Below are positions 63,605-64,000 of a stretch of 64,000 nt of DNA, in pieces. The DNA comes from Actinomadura rayongensis (GTDB taxonomy: Bacteria > Actinomycetota > Actinomycetes > Streptosporangiales > Streptosporangiaceae). The notes under the pieces were generated by a model, which saw only the letters and a program-made list of their open reading frames with translations, searched no databases and was not told the origin of the DNA. The stretch covers positions 496,001 to 560,000 of the forward strand of contig NZ_WUTW01000002.1 of the NCBI RefSeq assembly GCF_009831215.1, in the 5' to 3' direction. The position numbers were made by a program, and so were the translations under genes. Each line of letters opens with the position of its first letter. The first letter of the stretch is position 1.

Positions 63605-64000
63605 TGCGGGTCCTCTGGGTCACCGAGCACTATCCGCCGAGCAAGGGCGGCATGGCCGAGTCGTGCGACCGGATCGTCCGGGGGCTGCGCGGCGCGGGCG
63701 TCGCGGTGGACGTCGCGCACCTCACCCGCCGCGCCCGGCCGTGGCGGACCGAGCGCGAGCACGGCGGGCTGCTGATCACCGCGCCGCTCGCCGACGATCC
63801 CGAGCACGCCCTGCGGCGGCTGCTGACGGCCGTCGACGGGCCGTACACGCACGTGGCGGCGTTCGGCGGGATCTACGCGCTGCTGGCCGGTCCCGTCCTC
63901 GCGTCGCTGCTCTCCGCGCGGCTGATCACTCTGCTGCGCGGCAACGACCTGGACACCGGCGCGTTCTCGGTGCGGCGGCGTCCGGTGCTGACGGACGCGC
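63604..64000 (+). CDS. Family 4 glycosyltransferase, 3' end beyond window
   Basis: An open frame from ATG 63604 runs off the window after 132 codons. The N-terminus MRVLWVTEHYPPSKGGMAES and following CDRIVRGLRGAGVAVDVAHL is the GT-B acceptor-binding start seen in family 4 glycosyltransferases. It is the fifth overlapping gene of the operon. Confidence 0.85.
   Translation, partial: MRVLWVTEHYPPSKGGMAESCDRIVRGLRGAGVAVDVAHLTRRARPWRTEREHGGLLITAPLADDPEHALRRLLTAVDGPYTHVAAFGGIYALLAGPVLASLLSARLITLLRGNDLDTGAFSVRRRPVLTDA

Overview
The window is chromosomal DNA from a high-G+C actinomycete. Coding is about 70-75% G+C with strong third-position GC bias and frequent GTG/TTG starts. The content includes an IdeR-type iron repressor, LCP wall-assembly protein, PurE/PurK pair, SpoIIE-type phosphatase with GAF and kinase-like ATPase domains, a LAL regulator and a cold-shock/DUF3027/sacsin-like block. 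The mix resembles Thermomonosporaceae or Streptosporangiales; that placement is inference. I see no rRNA or tRNA genes, insertion sequences, prophage or CRISPR array.

Layout. 1-7.1 kb: cell-envelope genes (membrane protein, family 2 glycosyltransferase, LCP transferase), acyl-CoA dehydrogenase, UDP-glucose dehydrogenase, a lower-GC Uma2-family gene and a CoA-binding protein. 7.2-9.6 kb: purK-purE overlapping by 4 bp, then a GtrA-like protein. 9.6-11.7 kb: two-component system. 12-12.9 kb: an iron-box promoter driving bfd and bacterioferritin; the likely regulator, IdeR, lies at 30.8 kb. 12.9-15.7 kb: class III cyclase, biotin ligase and a LuxR-type regulator whose receiver lacks the phospho-acceptor Asp. 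15.7-21.2 kb: a stand-alone adenylation-domain enzyme, an amidohydrolase and a LAL-type LuxR regulator. 21.5-28.2 kb: methyltransferase, IclR regulator, thiolase, a drug exporter fused to a MarR-like domain, and small proteins. 28.4-36.3 kb: SpoIIE phosphatase, ideR, MFS protein, pdxH, citrate synthase, and an 850-bp non-coding tract made largely of a degenerate 10-bp tandem repeat. 36.3-44.1 kb: a 945-residue membrane-anchored protein with a periplasmic-binding-type receptor domain, serC, a secreted protein preceded by a 27-residue membrane peptide, and a large membrane protein with repeats. 44.1-52.7 kb: RNA cyclic phosphodiesterase, marR-MFS with a visible operator, and the csp-DUF3027-sacsin-like block. 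52.7-60.3 kb: TetR regulator, helicase-associated protein, XPB helicase, an Erm-type rRNA methyltransferase with a candidate leader peptide, YceI, and an HTH/Clp-N protein with a double inverted repeat over its own promoter. 60.4-64 kb: a tightly overlapping glycan-synthesis operon that runs off the window.

The most interesting items are: (1) the Erm gene, preceded by a 14-codon ORF carrying an Arg-Leu-Arg motif whose codons are complementary to the erm Shine-Dalgarno region, as in macrolide-inducible attenuators; (2) the HTH/Clp-N gene with two GTCAAC-N5-GTTGAC repeats over a near-ideal promoter; (3) the receptor-like protein beside the 10-bp repeat tract; (4) a 54-residue and a 27-residue membrane peptide that are easy to miss; (5) the IdeR box on bfd-bfr together with ideR. 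All functional calls come from reading motifs; no database search was possible.
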